A DNA stretch of 13,428 bases, taken from assembly GCA_913054115.1 (NCBI GenBank), contig CAJXIS010000016.1:1-13428 (forward strand). Direction: 5' to 3'. Both the position numbers and the translations under genes were made by a program. This document shows positions 1-6,681 of the stretch, one piece after another. A model generated the notes under the pieces. It had not been told where the DNA came from. It made no database searches and saw nothing but the letters and a program-made list of their open reading frames with translations. The DNA comes from an uncultured Acidimicrobiaceae bacterium. Its GTDB lineage: Bacteria > Actinomycetota > Acidimicrobiia > Acidimicrobiales > MedAcidi-G1. Position 1 is the stretch's first letter. Each line of letters begins with the position of its first letter.

Positions 1-1097
1 TCGTCCCCCTCGTTGACGAAGTATTCGAGCCCTAGGCAGGTGCGGCCGTCCTTGACGAGGTACGGGGACCAGCGTCCGAAGTTCTGCACCCTGCCGACGT
101 CGACGTCGGGGGCGTGGATGTAGATCCAGTTGTCGGGGAAGCCGTCCTCCTCGGGGACGACGAGGGCCACGGTGATGAAGTCGCGGAAGCGGAGGCCTGC
201 TGCTGCTGCGGCGACCTCGTCGGGCACGGGGGGGTGCATGGCCTGGAGGAGGTGGGGGATCGGCATCGAGGAGATGACATGGTCGGCTGGCAGGGAGACC
301 GGACCGTCCGGGCCTTCGGCGACCACGGTGTGTGCCCGTCCGTCGGCGTGTTCGATCCGGGTCACCCGGTGCTCGAGGCGGACGTCGCCGCCCAGTGCCA
401 GGACCTTGTCGTGGCAGCGTTCCCACATCATCCCGGGTCCGTAGCGGGGATATTCGAACTCCTCGATGAGGCTGGTGATGTTCTTCTGGTTGCGGCGGGG
501 GAGCAGCGAGTTGAGCACGGCGCTGAAGAGGGAGAGGTTCTTGATGCGCTGGGCTGCCCAGTCGGCCCGGAGCTCACTGCCGGGTACGCCCCAGACCTTC
601 TCGGTGTAGGTCTTGAAGAAGGTGCGGTACAGCCGCCAGCCGAATCGGCTGGCGGTCCAGCCCTCGAAGGTGGTCTGGTCGGCCGGCGGCCGGATCCGTA
701 CCCACAGGTACGAGAGCACGCACAGCACGGCCTCGATGATGCCCAGGTTCCGCAGTGCGTTGCCGGCGCGCAGCGGATAGTCGTAGAAGCGGCCCTTGTA
801 GAAGATGCGGCTCATGCGGGGGCGGACGAGGAAGTCGTCGTCGTCGAGGATCTCGTGCCAGAGGTCGGAGACCACCCGGACCTTCGTGAAGAATCGGTGG
901 CCGCCGATGTCGAAGCGCCAGCCGTCGCGCAGCACCGTCCGGCTGATGCCGCCCACGACGTCGTCGGCCTCGAGGACGGTGGCCCGGCTGCCGGCCTTGC
1001 CCAGCTGGTAGGCGGCCGTGAGGCCCGCAGGGCCGGCACCGATGATCACGGTCCGTTCAGCGTCGGTGTCGCTGTGGGGAGGCTCGGCAGGGTTCAT
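1..1097 (-). CDS. FAD/NAD(P)-binding amine-oxidase-like flavoprotein (partial, C-terminus beyond the window)
   Basis: About 365 codons are visible before the left edge; the C-terminus is missing. The protein opens with a Rossmann dinucleotide-binding motif, VIIGAGPAGL at residues 17-26, followed by VVGGISRTV and RFDIGGHRFF. These are typical of the HemY/protoporphyrinogen-oxidase-like branch of FAD amine oxidases (COG1232 type), which also resembles UDP-galactopyranose mutase. The ATG at 1097 is chosen because the Rossmann motif follows within 20 residues and no in-frame start lies just upstream. The substrate cannot be told from sequence. Members of this branch are often found beside glycosyltransferases, and here the divergent neighbours are two membrane glycosyltransferases, so a role in envelope sugar or lipid biosynthesis is inferred. 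True protoporphyrinogen oxidase is less likely because no heme genes are nearby. A minus-strand -10 box (TATGCT) lies about 60 bp upstream. Confidence 0.8.
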   Translation of the reverse strand, partial: MNPAEPPHSDTDAERTVIIGAGPAGLTAAYQLGKAGSRATVLEADDVVGGISRTVLRDGWRFDIGGHRFFTKVRVVSDLWHEILDDDDFLVRPRMSRIFYKGRFYDYPLRAGNALRNLGIIEAVLCVLSYLWVRIRPPADQTTFEGWTASRFGWRLYRTFFKTYTEKVWGVPGSELRADWAAQRIKNLSLFSAVLNSLLPRRNQKNITSLIEEFEYPRYGPGMMWERCHDKVLALGGDVRLEHRVTRIEHADGRAHTVVAEGPDGPVSLPADHVISSMPIPHLLQAMHPPVPDEVAAAAAGLRFRDFITVALVVPEEDGFPDNWIYIHAPDVDVGRVQNFGRWSPYLVKDGRTCLGLEYFVNEGD

Positions 1098-1156
1098 GAG
1101 GTGGGTCGGAACGTCCGTCGGGTGGGTTGGCCAGCCCGACCTTCGCTCGGGCGCGC

Positions 1157-1162
1157 AGCATA
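1157..1162 (-). promoter_or_regulatory. -10 box of the flavoprotein gene
   Basis: TATGCT on the minus strand, followed by a leader of about 53 nt before the ATG at 1097. It stands 23 bp from the -10 box of the divergent glycosyltransferase gene, so the two promoters probably share one control region. No clear -35 box is seen. Confidence 0.4.
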
Positions 1163-1185
1163 CCCACCGGCCTCCGAGTGGCCGG

Positions 1186-1191
1186 TACCAT
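1186..1191 (+). promoter_or_regulatory. -10 box of the GT39 gene, leaderless geometry
   Basis: TACCAT followed after 8 nt by the GTG at 1200. This spacing puts the transcription start at or next to the start codon, so the message is probably leaderless. The box helps choose GTG 1200 as the start over the open but antisense extension further upstream. Confidence 0.45.
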
Positions 1192-1199
1192 CGGGGGCC

Positions 1200-2744
1200 G
1201 TGGCAGCGTCGTCCTCCACGTCCTCCTCGGGGGACGCCCGCTCGTCAGCGGTGTTGCGTTCGTCGATCGGCGTGGTCACCGTGGTGGCGCTGCTGGTCGG
1301 GGTCGTCCTGAGGTTCGTGGCCGATTCCCCGTTGTGGCTGGACGAGGCCCAGTCGGTCGCCCTTGCCGACCAGGCGATCGGGGGCCTCGCCGAGGCCCTC
1401 CGGCACGATGGGCATCCGCCGCTGTTCTACGTGTTGCTCTCGGCGTGGAGCTCCGTGATCGGCGACACGGCGTTCGCGGTGCGGGCACTGTCGGGGCTGC
1501 TGGGGCTCGTGGCACTGGTGCTGATCGGGCTGGTCGCCCGGCGCCATGCAGACGCACGCACCTCGACCCTGGTGCTGGGGATCATGGCCTCGAGCCCGTT
1601 CGCCGTTCGCTATGCGACCGAGGCACGGATGTACGCCCTGTTGATCGTGCTCCTCCTTTTGGGGCACCTGGCGGTCGATGCGGCGGTTCGCCGACCAGAT
1701 GTACGTCGCCTGGCGGCGGTCGCCGTGGTGGTGGCGCTGCTCCTCTACACGCACTACTGGTCGCTGTTCCTCGTGGCCGTCCTCCTCGGTGGGCTCCTCG
1801 TCCTCACGGTCACACGGCGGTGGGCGGTGGCGCCGAGGCTTCTCCTGGCCGTGGCCGTCGGTGCCTTGGCGTTCGTGCCGTGGATTCCCGTCTTCTGGTA
1901 CCAGCTGGCACATACGGGGACGCCGTGGTCGCCGGGGCCCAGGCCGACCGTGGTCGCCGCACTTGCGCTCGAGGCGTTCGGCGGCGGGCGTGGCTCCGAG
2001 GCGCTCCTGGTGGCCGTGGTCCTGTCGGTGCTGGTGGTTCTCGGGTTCGGAACCCGGGGCGAGCGGGCGGAGCTGGGCCTGACCGACCTGACCTGGCTGT
2101 GGGCCGCCGTCGGGGTCGGCTTCGCCACGATGCTGCTGGGCGCCGGCGCCAGCCTCGTCACCCAGACTGCGTTCCAGGGGCGCTATGCCGTGTTCTGCTT
2201 CGTGCCGGTCGTGCTTGCGGCCGGGGTGGGGCTCTCCCGACTCCCACGACCGGCGGCATCGCTGGCACTCGTGCTTCTCATCGGCCTTTCGTGGATCTCC
2301 GTCGCCCGCGAGTTGAGTCGGGACCGGACACAGGTCGGCGTGGCGGCAGGGGTGGTCGCCGACCAGGGGACCGATGGTGACCTCGTGGTCTTCTGCCCGG
2401 ACCAGTTGGCGCCGGCCGGTCACTTCCTGCTGGGCGATCGTTTCAGGACCATCGCGTATCCGGTGTTGGACGACGGCAGGAGCGTCGACTGGGTCGACTA
2501 CGCCGATCGGAACCGGTCAGCCGACCCTGCTGCGGCGGCCGAGGCGATCGTTGCCGAAGCGGGCGGTTCGGCGAGGGTCTGGATGATCTGGATCGACGGC
2601 TACCGCAACTACGGTCGGCAGTGCGGGAGCCTCCACGGCGAGTTGAGTGCCCGACTGGGCGGCTCTCGGCACCTGGTGGCGGCAAACGGGGAAGACTTCT
2701 ACAACGCCGCGAACCTGAACGTCTTCGGGAATCCACCTTCGTGA
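1200..2744 (+). CDS. GT39-like integral membrane glycosyltransferase (GT-C fold)
   Basis: A 514-residue polytopic membrane protein. After a short Ser/Ala-rich cytoplasmic start comes a first membrane helix (about residues 23-40), then LWLDEAQ with the acidic pair D48-E49 expected in the first periplasmic loop of GT-C enzymes, and a HPPLFY motif near residue 70, both hallmarks of GT39/PMT-type mannosyl- or arabinosyl-transferases. Many hydrophobic helices follow, then a soluble C-terminal part. Such enzymes use polyprenyl-phosphate sugars on the outer face of the membrane. GTG 1200 was chosen because it follows a -10 box; the frame stays open far upstream only as a shadow of the opposite-strand flavoprotein. 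The stop overlaps the next gene's start (GTGA at 2741-2744), implying translational coupling. Acceptor and sugar are unknown. Confidence 0.8.
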   Translation: MAASSSTSSSGDARSSAVLRSSIGVVTVVALLVGVVLRFVADSPLWLDEAQSVALADQAIGGLAEALRHDGHPPLFYVLLSAWSSVIGDTAFAVRALSGLLGLVALVLIGLVARRHADARTSTLVLGIMASSPFAVRYATEARMYALLIVLLLLGHLAVDAAVRRPDVRRLAAVAVVVALLLYTHYWSLFLVAVLLGGLLVLTVTRRWAVAPRLLLAVAVGALAFVPWIPVFWYQLAHTGTPWSPGPRPTVVAALALEAFGGGRGSEALLVAVVLSVLVVLGFGTRGERAELGLTDLTWLWAAVGVGFATMLLGAGASLVTQTAFQGRYAVFCFVPVVLAAGVGLSRLPRPAASLALVLLIGLSWISVARELSRDRTQVGVAAGVVADQGTDGDLVVFCPDQLAPAGHFLLGDRFRTIAYPVLDDGRSVDWVDYADRNRSADPAAAAEAIVAEAGGSARVWMIWIDGYRNYGRQCGSLHGELSARLGGSRHLVAANGEDFYNAANLNVFGNPPS

Positions 2745-3844
2745 CAGGGACCTTCCGCAGGGACCTGGCCGCCGTGCTCCCAGCCTGGGTCGTCGCCCGA
2801 CTCCTGGTGGTCGGGTCGATGCTCGGTGTCCGCCTCTACGTGGACCACATCCATGACGGGGAGCGCCCCCTCCAGGTGGGGCAGGGCCTGCTCGCATGGG
2901 ATGGCGCCTGGTACCGGGCACTCGTCGAGTCGGGGTATTCGGGGGTCGACCAGGAGGGCATCCGCTTCTTTCCGGGATTCGTGCTCCTCGGCCGCCTGTT
3001 CGATGCAGTGCTTCCCGGCGGAGCCGGGGTGGCACTGGTCGTGTTGGCCAATGTCGCCGCCCTGGTTGCGATGGCCCTCCTGCTGCGCCTCGTCCGCGAG
3101 GTGACCGGCGACGCTGGCCTCGCCGGGCGGGCCGTCTGGTTGACAGCCTGTTTCCCGCCAGCCTTCGTGTTGGTCTGGGGCTATGCCGAGGCGCTCTTCC
3201 TGCTGCTGGCGGTGGCCACATTCCTGGCGTTGGCCCGACGCAACTGGTGGTGGGCGGCCGTGCTGGCGTCGGCGGCGGCCGTGACCCGTCCGACGGGTGC
3301 ACTGTTGGCGGTGGCCGCCCTGGCCTCGGTGTGGCCGGGCTGGGGTGCGGCCGGGCCGAGGGAGCGCATCGCACGGACGGCGGCGGTCATCGGCGGTCCC
3401 GTCGGCTTCGGTGCCTTCGTGTGGTGGGCGTCGGCCCTCGTCGACGAGGCGTTCGCACCCCTGATCGTGCAGCGTGAGCTGCGGGGAGATCCGATCGACC
3501 CCGTGCGCCGCCTCCTCGCCGGACTCGGCGAGTTGTTCGGCCCGGATGCACTCGGTGACGGCCTCCACATTCCGTTCGCCATCGGCTTCACCGTCTTGGC
3601 GGTGATGGCGTTCCGACGACTGCCGCTCGGACACGCCGCCTTCGGCGCTGCGTGCCTCGTCGTGGCACTGGCGGCTGACAACCTCAACAGCCTCGAACGG
3701 TATGCCCTCAACGGGTTCCCCATCGTCGTGGCCCTCGCCGCCCTGGTCGATCGTGGCCGGCTGCGGCGCCTGGTGCCGGTCATCTCGGGCCTCGGCATGG
3801 TCGCCCTGACCGTGCTCGCCGTGATGGGTGAGTACGTGCCCTGA
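2741..3844 (+). CDS. PIG-V-like mannosyltransferase family membrane protein
   Basis: A 367-residue polytopic membrane protein starting at a GTG that overlaps the previous stop by 4 nt. The first helix (about 10-30) is followed by WDGAWY (residues 53-58) and GY...FFPGF around residues 64-75. This arrangement is typical of the PIG-V/GPI-mannosyltransferase-II-like family widespread in Actinomycetota. The acidic residue of WD is the expected catalytic or metal-associated one. Strong helices continue to the end. It is likely to act with the upstream GT39-like enzyme, adding mannose or a related sugar from a polyprenyl carrier to an extracytoplasmic acceptor. Larger frames upstream of GTG 2741 are antisense or out-of-frame extensions. 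No strong intrinsic terminator is seen behind it; the next 857 bp hold no gene on this strand. Confidence 0.75.
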   Translation: MTGTFRRDLAAVLPAWVVARLLVVGSMLGVRLYVDHIHDGERPLQVGQGLLAWDGAWYRALVESGYSGVDQEGIRFFPGFVLLGRLFDAVLPGGAGVALVVLANVAALVAMALLLRLVREVTGDAGLAGRAVWLTACFPPAFVLVWGYAEALFLLLAVATFLALARRNWWWAAVLASAAAVTRPTGALLAVAALASVWPGWGAAGPRERIARTAAVIGGPVGFGAFVWWASALVDEAFAPLIVQRELRGDPIDPVRRLLAGLGELFGPDALGDGLHIPFAIGFTVLAVMAFRRLPLGHAAFGAACLVVALAADNLNSLERYALNGFPIVVALAALVDRGRLRRLVPVISGLGMVALTVLAVMGEYVP

Positions 3845-3957
3845 GCCTCGACTTCGCTGCAGGGACGGCCCCCGAAAACGGAGAATGGCCCCGAGTAGCC
3901 TCCCGGCGAACCGGTCAACTCCTCGGAGCCACTTCCTCGTCCCGTTACCACCCTCCG

Positions 3958-4467
3958 GTCCGTCCCGTCAGACGATCCGGACTCGGGGTGCTGCCCCGGG
4001 GGGCTTCACCCTGGCTCGATCTCCGGGCGACCCGACGGTGCCCGGACTCGAACCCAGATCAACCACTGATCCCCGACGGGATCCGGCACTCCTTCGCCTT
4101 GCGGTGCCCGGCGGCACCGCAAGGACCGGGGGCGCCCGACACACCGTTTCCGTTCCACACCTTTCTTGCCTCCATCGCCCGTCGGCGGCGGCGCAACCAG
4201 GTGCGGCCCGGACCCGGCTGGTATCTCGTCCGGTTGCTTCCGGTTCGGCTCGAGAGCCTTACCGGAACCTTCCGGCCTCGACACCTCCGTGTCTGCGGCC
4301 GACCCGCTGTCCTCCGAAGAGACCAGCGTGGTCTTGGTCCTCCCCGAACTCGTCTCGGGGGCTTCACCAGGCTCTCGACGCTCCTCCTCCGGTCCGAGCC
4401 CGAGAGCTCTTTCCTTCGGTGGTTCGTCGGTCCGTCCGGATCCGATTCCCCTTGCCGTGTTCGGCGT
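3958..4467 (-). ncRNA. Candidate large structured non-coding RNA of unknown family
   Basis: Tiled helices, in plus coordinates: 4371-4377/4401-4407 (7 bp); 4342-4347/4355-4360 (6 bp); 4320-4325/4329-4334 (6 bp); 4280-4284/4289-4293 inside 4273-4277/4297-4301; 4238-4244/4261-4267 (7 bp) capped by 4247-4250/4255-4258; 4127-4130/4135-4138; 4097-4108/4113-4124 (perfect 12 bp, 4-nt loop); 4068-4073/4078-4083 (6 bp, 4-nt loop); 4018-4028 with 4040-4045 plus 4056-4060 (11 bp around a 10-nt bulge); 3984-3988/3994-3998; 3958-3962/3978-3982. They do not conflict with each other. The minus strand is assigned because a promoter points that way, ending near 4467, and because the unpaired segments are purine-rich on that strand. 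The 3' end is uncertain: a weak hairpin followed by TTTT at 3877-3874 could extend it to about 3870. RNase P RNA, tmRNA, SRP RNA and 6S landmarks were looked for and not found. It could instead be a cluster of unrelated hairpins. Confidence 0.45.
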
Positions 4468-4473
4468 GAGGGC

Positions 4474-4502
4474 ATCATGGGGTGCGAAGTGACGGGGGTC
4501 AA
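4474..4502 (-). promoter_or_regulatory. Bipartite sigma70-like promoter of the candidate ncRNA
   Basis: On the minus strand a -35 box TTGACC (4502-4497; 5 of 6 consensus) is separated by exactly 17 nt from CATGAT (4479-4474; 4 of 6 consensus). The predicted start is near 4467-4465. It is the only promoter in the window with a recognisable -35 at ideal spacing, and it faces the hairpin array, not a protein gene. Confidence 0.5.
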
Positions 4503-4601
4503 CCCGAATCGTCGAAATCCCCAGCATTGGGACCGATTTCCCCAACCGATGGCCGGTCGTGCACAGGCGGTCCACAGAAGCCGCCGGTCAGGGCTCGATA
4601 A

Positions 4602-4627
4602 CGCCATCGATTTCGACATCGATGGCG
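4602..4627 (-). terminator. Perfect 10-bp inverted repeat, probable terminator of the CopD-like gene
   Basis: Arms 4602-4611 and 4618-4627 are perfectly complementary around a 6-nt loop. Read on the minus strand, the hairpin lies 75 nt behind the CopD-like stop and is followed by TTATC, a short T-rich tail. This fits a factor-independent terminator with a weak U tract. Each arm contains ATCGAT, so a protein-binding palindrome is an alternative. Confidence 0.45.
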
Positions 4628-4701
4628 CCCTGGAGCGGACCCTCGGACCGGAAACCGGGGGAGGCTCGGAGGAGGGGAGCGCACATGCCGGGTGCGTGCG
4701 C

Positions 4702-5115
4702 TCAGGCGACCATCACGGAGCCGGCGAGCAGTGCTCCGAGGGCAGCCAGGCCGGCGACGGCCCCGGTTGCCGCCCGGACGACCACCGAGGAGGTGCTGCC
4801 ATGGATCGCTGCGGCCGCACCGGAGGCCCCGACGAGGAGGAGCTTGACGAGCAGGGCGAGGTGGTACCCGCTGGCCCTGCCGGCGAGGTCCACCGTCGCC
4901 AGGCTCCAGACGCCGGTGACGACGGCGAGTGCGAAGAAGGACCAGGCGATCCTGCCGAAACGGGCAGCGGCCAGGCGGGGAGCCTCGGGGGAGACCTTCC
5001 GCAGGACCGGGACCAGGGCCATCATGACGAACTGCCCGCCGACCCAGCCGCACACGCCGAGGAGGTGCAGGAAGACCCGGATGGCATCGAGGTCGAGGCT
5101 GACGGTTTCGGTCAT
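4702..5115 (-). CDS. CopD-like small integral membrane protein
   Basis: 137 residues with four predicted membrane helices (roughly 10-32, 53-72, 82-100 and 112-135). The first helix carries FLHLLGVCGWVGGQ, with His17 and a W-x-G-G pattern as in CopD/DUF2269-type membrane proteins. The helix-2 region (FGRIAWSFFALAVVTGVW) also fits that group. Family members are linked to copper handling or heme-type redox proteins, but no copper gene is nearby and the function here is open. ATG 5115 is chosen because a TACCTT -10 box ends exactly 6 nt before it. It follows the phosphodiesterase gene by 51 bp on the same strand but has its own promoter. The first residues (METVSLDLD-like, acidic) are probably cytoplasmic. 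Confidence 0.65.
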   Translation of the reverse strand: MTETVSLDLDAIRVFLHLLGVCGWVGGQFVMMALVPVLRKVSPEAPRLAAARFGRIAWSFFALAVVTGVWSLATVDLAGRASGYHLALLVKLLLVGASGAAAAIHGSTSSVVVRAATGAVAGLAALGALLAGSVMVA

Positions 5116-5121
5116 GACGCC

Positions 5122-5127
5122 AAGGTA
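5122..5127 (-). promoter_or_regulatory. -10 box of the CopD-like gene, leaderless geometry
   Basis: TACCTT on the minus strand, then exactly 6 nt (GGCGTC), then ATG 5115. No room exists for a ribosome binding site if transcription starts at the usual distance. Confidence 0.5.
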
Positions 5128-5166
5128 GCGGGATGCCGTGCCGTGCGGAGTCGTACGGGCGGAGGC

Positions 5167-5940
5167 TCAGGCCCAGAGCCCCCGCTCGATGAGGAGCGTG
5201 CGCAGGACGCTCGGCCGGTCCGTCATGATGCCGTCCACGCCGAGGTCGATCAGGAGGTGCATCTCCTCGGGGTCGTTGACGGTCCAGACATGCACCTGGA
5301 GGCCGCGGTCGTGTGCGGCCGTGACGAAGCGCTGGTCGACGAGGCGGATGCCGTTGGAGCGGGTCGGGACCTGCATGCAGTGCCAGGGCGGCTGCCGCAT
5401 GGGCAGTCCGAACGAGGCGACGCGAAATCCGACGATGGACCGTGGACCGGCGGAGGTGCACAGGGTCGGCCCGAGCAGGTCGCGGAGCCGAGCGAGGCGG
5501 CGGTCTGAGAACGCACCGAGGCAGACCCGGTCGAGGACGTCGGCCTGGCGCAGAATGCGGGCCAGCGCCGGGACGACTGCGTCGTCCTTGGGGTCGATGT
5601 TGATGCAGGCGTCGGGGAACGCCTCGATGAGGTCGAGGAGAGTGGGGATCGGCTCCGTGTCGGCGATTCGGGCAGCGGACACCTCGTCCCATGAGAGGTC
5701 GGCGATGCGTCCGCTGCGGTCGGTCACCCGGTCGAGGACGTCGTCGTGGAAGGCGACCACGACGCCGTCGGCCGTCAGGTGGACATCGGTCTCGAGGTAG
5801 CGGTAGCCCAGCTCGACGGCGTGCCGGAAGGCCGCCATCGAGTTCTCGGGAACCTCCTCGGCGCCCCCGCGGTGGGCGAAGGCGAGTACACCGGCGTGGT
5901 CGAGGTACGGGTGCCGGGGCTCGAAGGATCGGGAGTGCAC
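5167..5940 (-). CDS. Glycerophosphodiester phosphodiesterase family protein
   Basis: 257 residues forming a GDPD TIM-barrel. Catalytic features are all present: H23-R24-G25 in AHRGG, E32-N33 in VPENS, the metal ligands E50 and D52 in LETD, and the catalytic H65 in AFHDD. NIDPK stands where many members have N-I-E-x-K, so one metal ligand is Asp instead of Glu, as in a number of actinobacterial homologues. The C-terminal half shows VWTVND and GVDGIMTDRP, typical of the family end. It should hydrolyse glycerophosphodiesters to glycerol 3-phosphate and an alcohol. No signal peptide is visible, so a cytoplasmic location is likely. The GTG at 5940 is supported by a -10 box ending 6 nt before it. 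It diverges from the flavin reductase gene. Confidence 0.9.
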   Translation of the reverse strand: MHSRSFEPRHPYLDHAGVLAFAHRGGAEEVPENSMAAFRHAVELGYRYLETDVHLTADGVVVAFHDDVLDRVTDRSGRIADLSWDEVSAARIADTEPIPTLLDLIEAFPDACINIDPKDDAVVPALARILRQADVLDRVCLGAFSDRRLARLRDLLGPTLCTSAGPRSIVGFRVASFGLPMRQPPWHCMQVPTRSNGIRLVDQRFVTAAHDRGLQVHVWTVNDPEEMHLLIDLGVDGIMTDRPSVLRTLLIERGLWA

Positions 5941-5946
5941 GGACCG

Positions 5947-5952
5947 ACGCTA
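5947..5952 (-). promoter_or_regulatory. -10 box of the phosphodiesterase gene, leaderless geometry
   Basis: TAGCGT on the minus strand, 6 nt (CGGTCC), then GTG 5940. It is 24 bp from the divergent -10 box at 5977-5982. Confidence 0.5.
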
Positions 5953-5976
5953 CCGAGTCCCCCTGCGGCGACCGGG

Positions 5977-5982
5977 TACCGT
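5977..5982 (+). promoter_or_regulatory. -10 box of the flavin reductase gene
   Basis: TACCGT. Unlike its neighbours, this promoter leaves a leader of about 35 nt that contains a ribosome binding site. Confidence 0.4.
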
Positions 5983-6007
5983 GCGGCCCGGAGAGTCAGT
6001 GGGCAGC

Positions 6008-6015
6008 AGGGGAGG
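6008..6015 (+). promoter_or_regulatory. Ribosome binding site deciding the flavin reductase start
   Basis: AGGGGAGG, with 8 nt to GTG 6024. The in-frame GTG at 6015 overlaps this site and is therefore the less likely start. Confidence 0.55.
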
Positions 6016-6023
6016 TGTGTGCA

Positions 6024-6599
6024 GTGATCGACCGGGAGCTCAAGCGCTGCCTCGGGCAGATGATGAAGGGCGTCCAGGTGGTCGCATCGACGCATGGCGG
6101 TACGACCCGTGCCTACTGCTCCCACTGGGTGTGCCAGGTGTCGTTCGAGGAGCCGATCCTCGTCGCCTCGGTTTCGCCGAAGCACGACACGCACCCCCTG
6201 ATCGAGGCCTCCGGCCGCTTCGCCGTCTCGATCCTCGCCGGCGACCAGATCGACGCCGGCCAGTACTTCAGCTACCCGGGTCGCAAGTTCCGGTACATCG
6301 CCGACGAGTGGCTCGAGGACCTCGATGGCTGGCCGGTCGTTCCCGAGGCGATCGCCTGGCTGGGTTGCGAGGTCGAGGACACGATCAGTGGGAAGTACGA
6401 TCACGATCTCTTCTTCGCCCGTGTGGTGGCCTTCGGCGAGGGGCGTCTCGGGGAGCCGCCGCTGCTCTACTCCAGCCGTCTCGGGTGGCGGGTGACGGGC
6501 GACCCGGCCCGGAAGAAGGGGGATTCGGTGCGTGATCGGCTCCTGGCACGCCTGGCGGCGGCCGACCTGCCCGACCTCGATGATGCCGCCGGCACCTGA
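6024..6599 (+). CDS. Flavin reductase-like domain protein
   Basis: 191 residues. The N-terminal half carries the FMN-binding split-barrel pattern of flavin reductase-like proteins: a short helix, GVQVVAST, the strand WVCQVSFEEPILVASVS, then HPLIEASGRFAVSIL, the usual place of the flavin phosphate- and ring-binding strands. The C-terminal part has LGCEVEDT and HDLFFARVVAF, matching the closing strands of the family. Members reduce flavin with NAD(P)H for partner monooxygenases or bind FMN as oxidoreductases; no partner monooxygenase is visible here, so the physiological role is unknown. GTG 6024 is chosen on the ribosome binding site. The last 25 residues are charged and variable. An imperfect duplication of the stop region lies just behind (6588-6600 and 6607-6619). 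Confidence 0.8.
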   Translation: MIDRELKRCLGQMMKGVQVVASTHGGTTRAYCSHWVCQVSFEEPILVASVSPKHDTHPLIEASGRFAVSILAGDQIDAGQYFSYPGRKFRYIADEWLEDLDGWPVVPEAIAWLGCEVEDTISGKYDHDLFFARVVAFGEGRLGEPPLLYSSRLGWRVTGDPARKKGDSVRDRLLARLAAADLPDLDDAAGT

Positions 6600-6669
6600 G
6601 GGCGTGGCCGGCGCCTGAGTGAGCGGCATTCCGCGGAGCACACCTCAACGGGCACTTCGGCCGTACCGG

Positions 6670-6675
6670 TAGCGT
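6670..6675 (+). promoter_or_regulatory. -10 box of pyruvate kinase gene, leaderless geometry
   Basis: TAGCGT followed by exactly 6 nt (GGCCCG) and ATG 6682. The same hexamer at the same distance drives the phosphodiesterase gene on the other strand. Confidence 0.55.
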
Positions 6676-6681
6676 GGCCCG

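Larger units (their letters stand above)
3845..4701. other. Gene-free, hairpin-rich interval
   Basis: Long open frames cross this stretch on both strands, but their translations are Pro/Arg/Ser-rich, have no domain-like pattern and run straight into neighbouring antisense frames, so I do not accept them as genes. Instead the DNA holds a series of compact inverted repeats between about 3958 and 4407, a minus-strand promoter at 4474-4502 and a terminator-like hairpin at 4602-4627. Between 4503 and 4601 I see only one further small hairpin (GGCGG 4566-4570 with CCGCC 4581-4585). Between 4628 and 4701 I see nothing assignable. Confidence 0.6.

Noticed and set aside
114..1199. Upstream extension of the GT39 frame, adding about 360 residues.
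   Set aside because: It is antisense to the flavoprotein, whose Rossmann and GGHRFF motifs are unmistakable; GTG 1200 behind a -10 box is the better start.
4034..4147. tRNA-like element on the minus strand (GGTTCGAGTCC plus possible acceptor pairing 4035-4040 with 4142-4147).
   Set aside because: The would-be T stem has a mismatch, no anticodon arm of normal size exists, and the T-loop-like bases are better explained as the bulge of an 11-bp helix.
4566..4600. Resemblance to the 3' part of bacterial RNase P RNA (CCACAGAAGCCG on the plus strand).
   Set aside because: None of the other universal RNase P segments (GAGGAAAGTCCGG, the GGTGAAA/GGTAAGAGC block) occurs upstream on the same strand; only a small hairpin is present.
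3988..5508. Open frame of 506 codons on the plus strand.
   Set aside because: Its translation lacks domain-like pattern and its second half is antisense to the CopD-like and phosphodiesterase genes, which have clear family motifs and promoters.
6623..6634. GCGG-CATT-CCGC hairpin behind the flavin reductase gene as a terminator.
   Set aside because: Only 4 bp of stem and no T tract.
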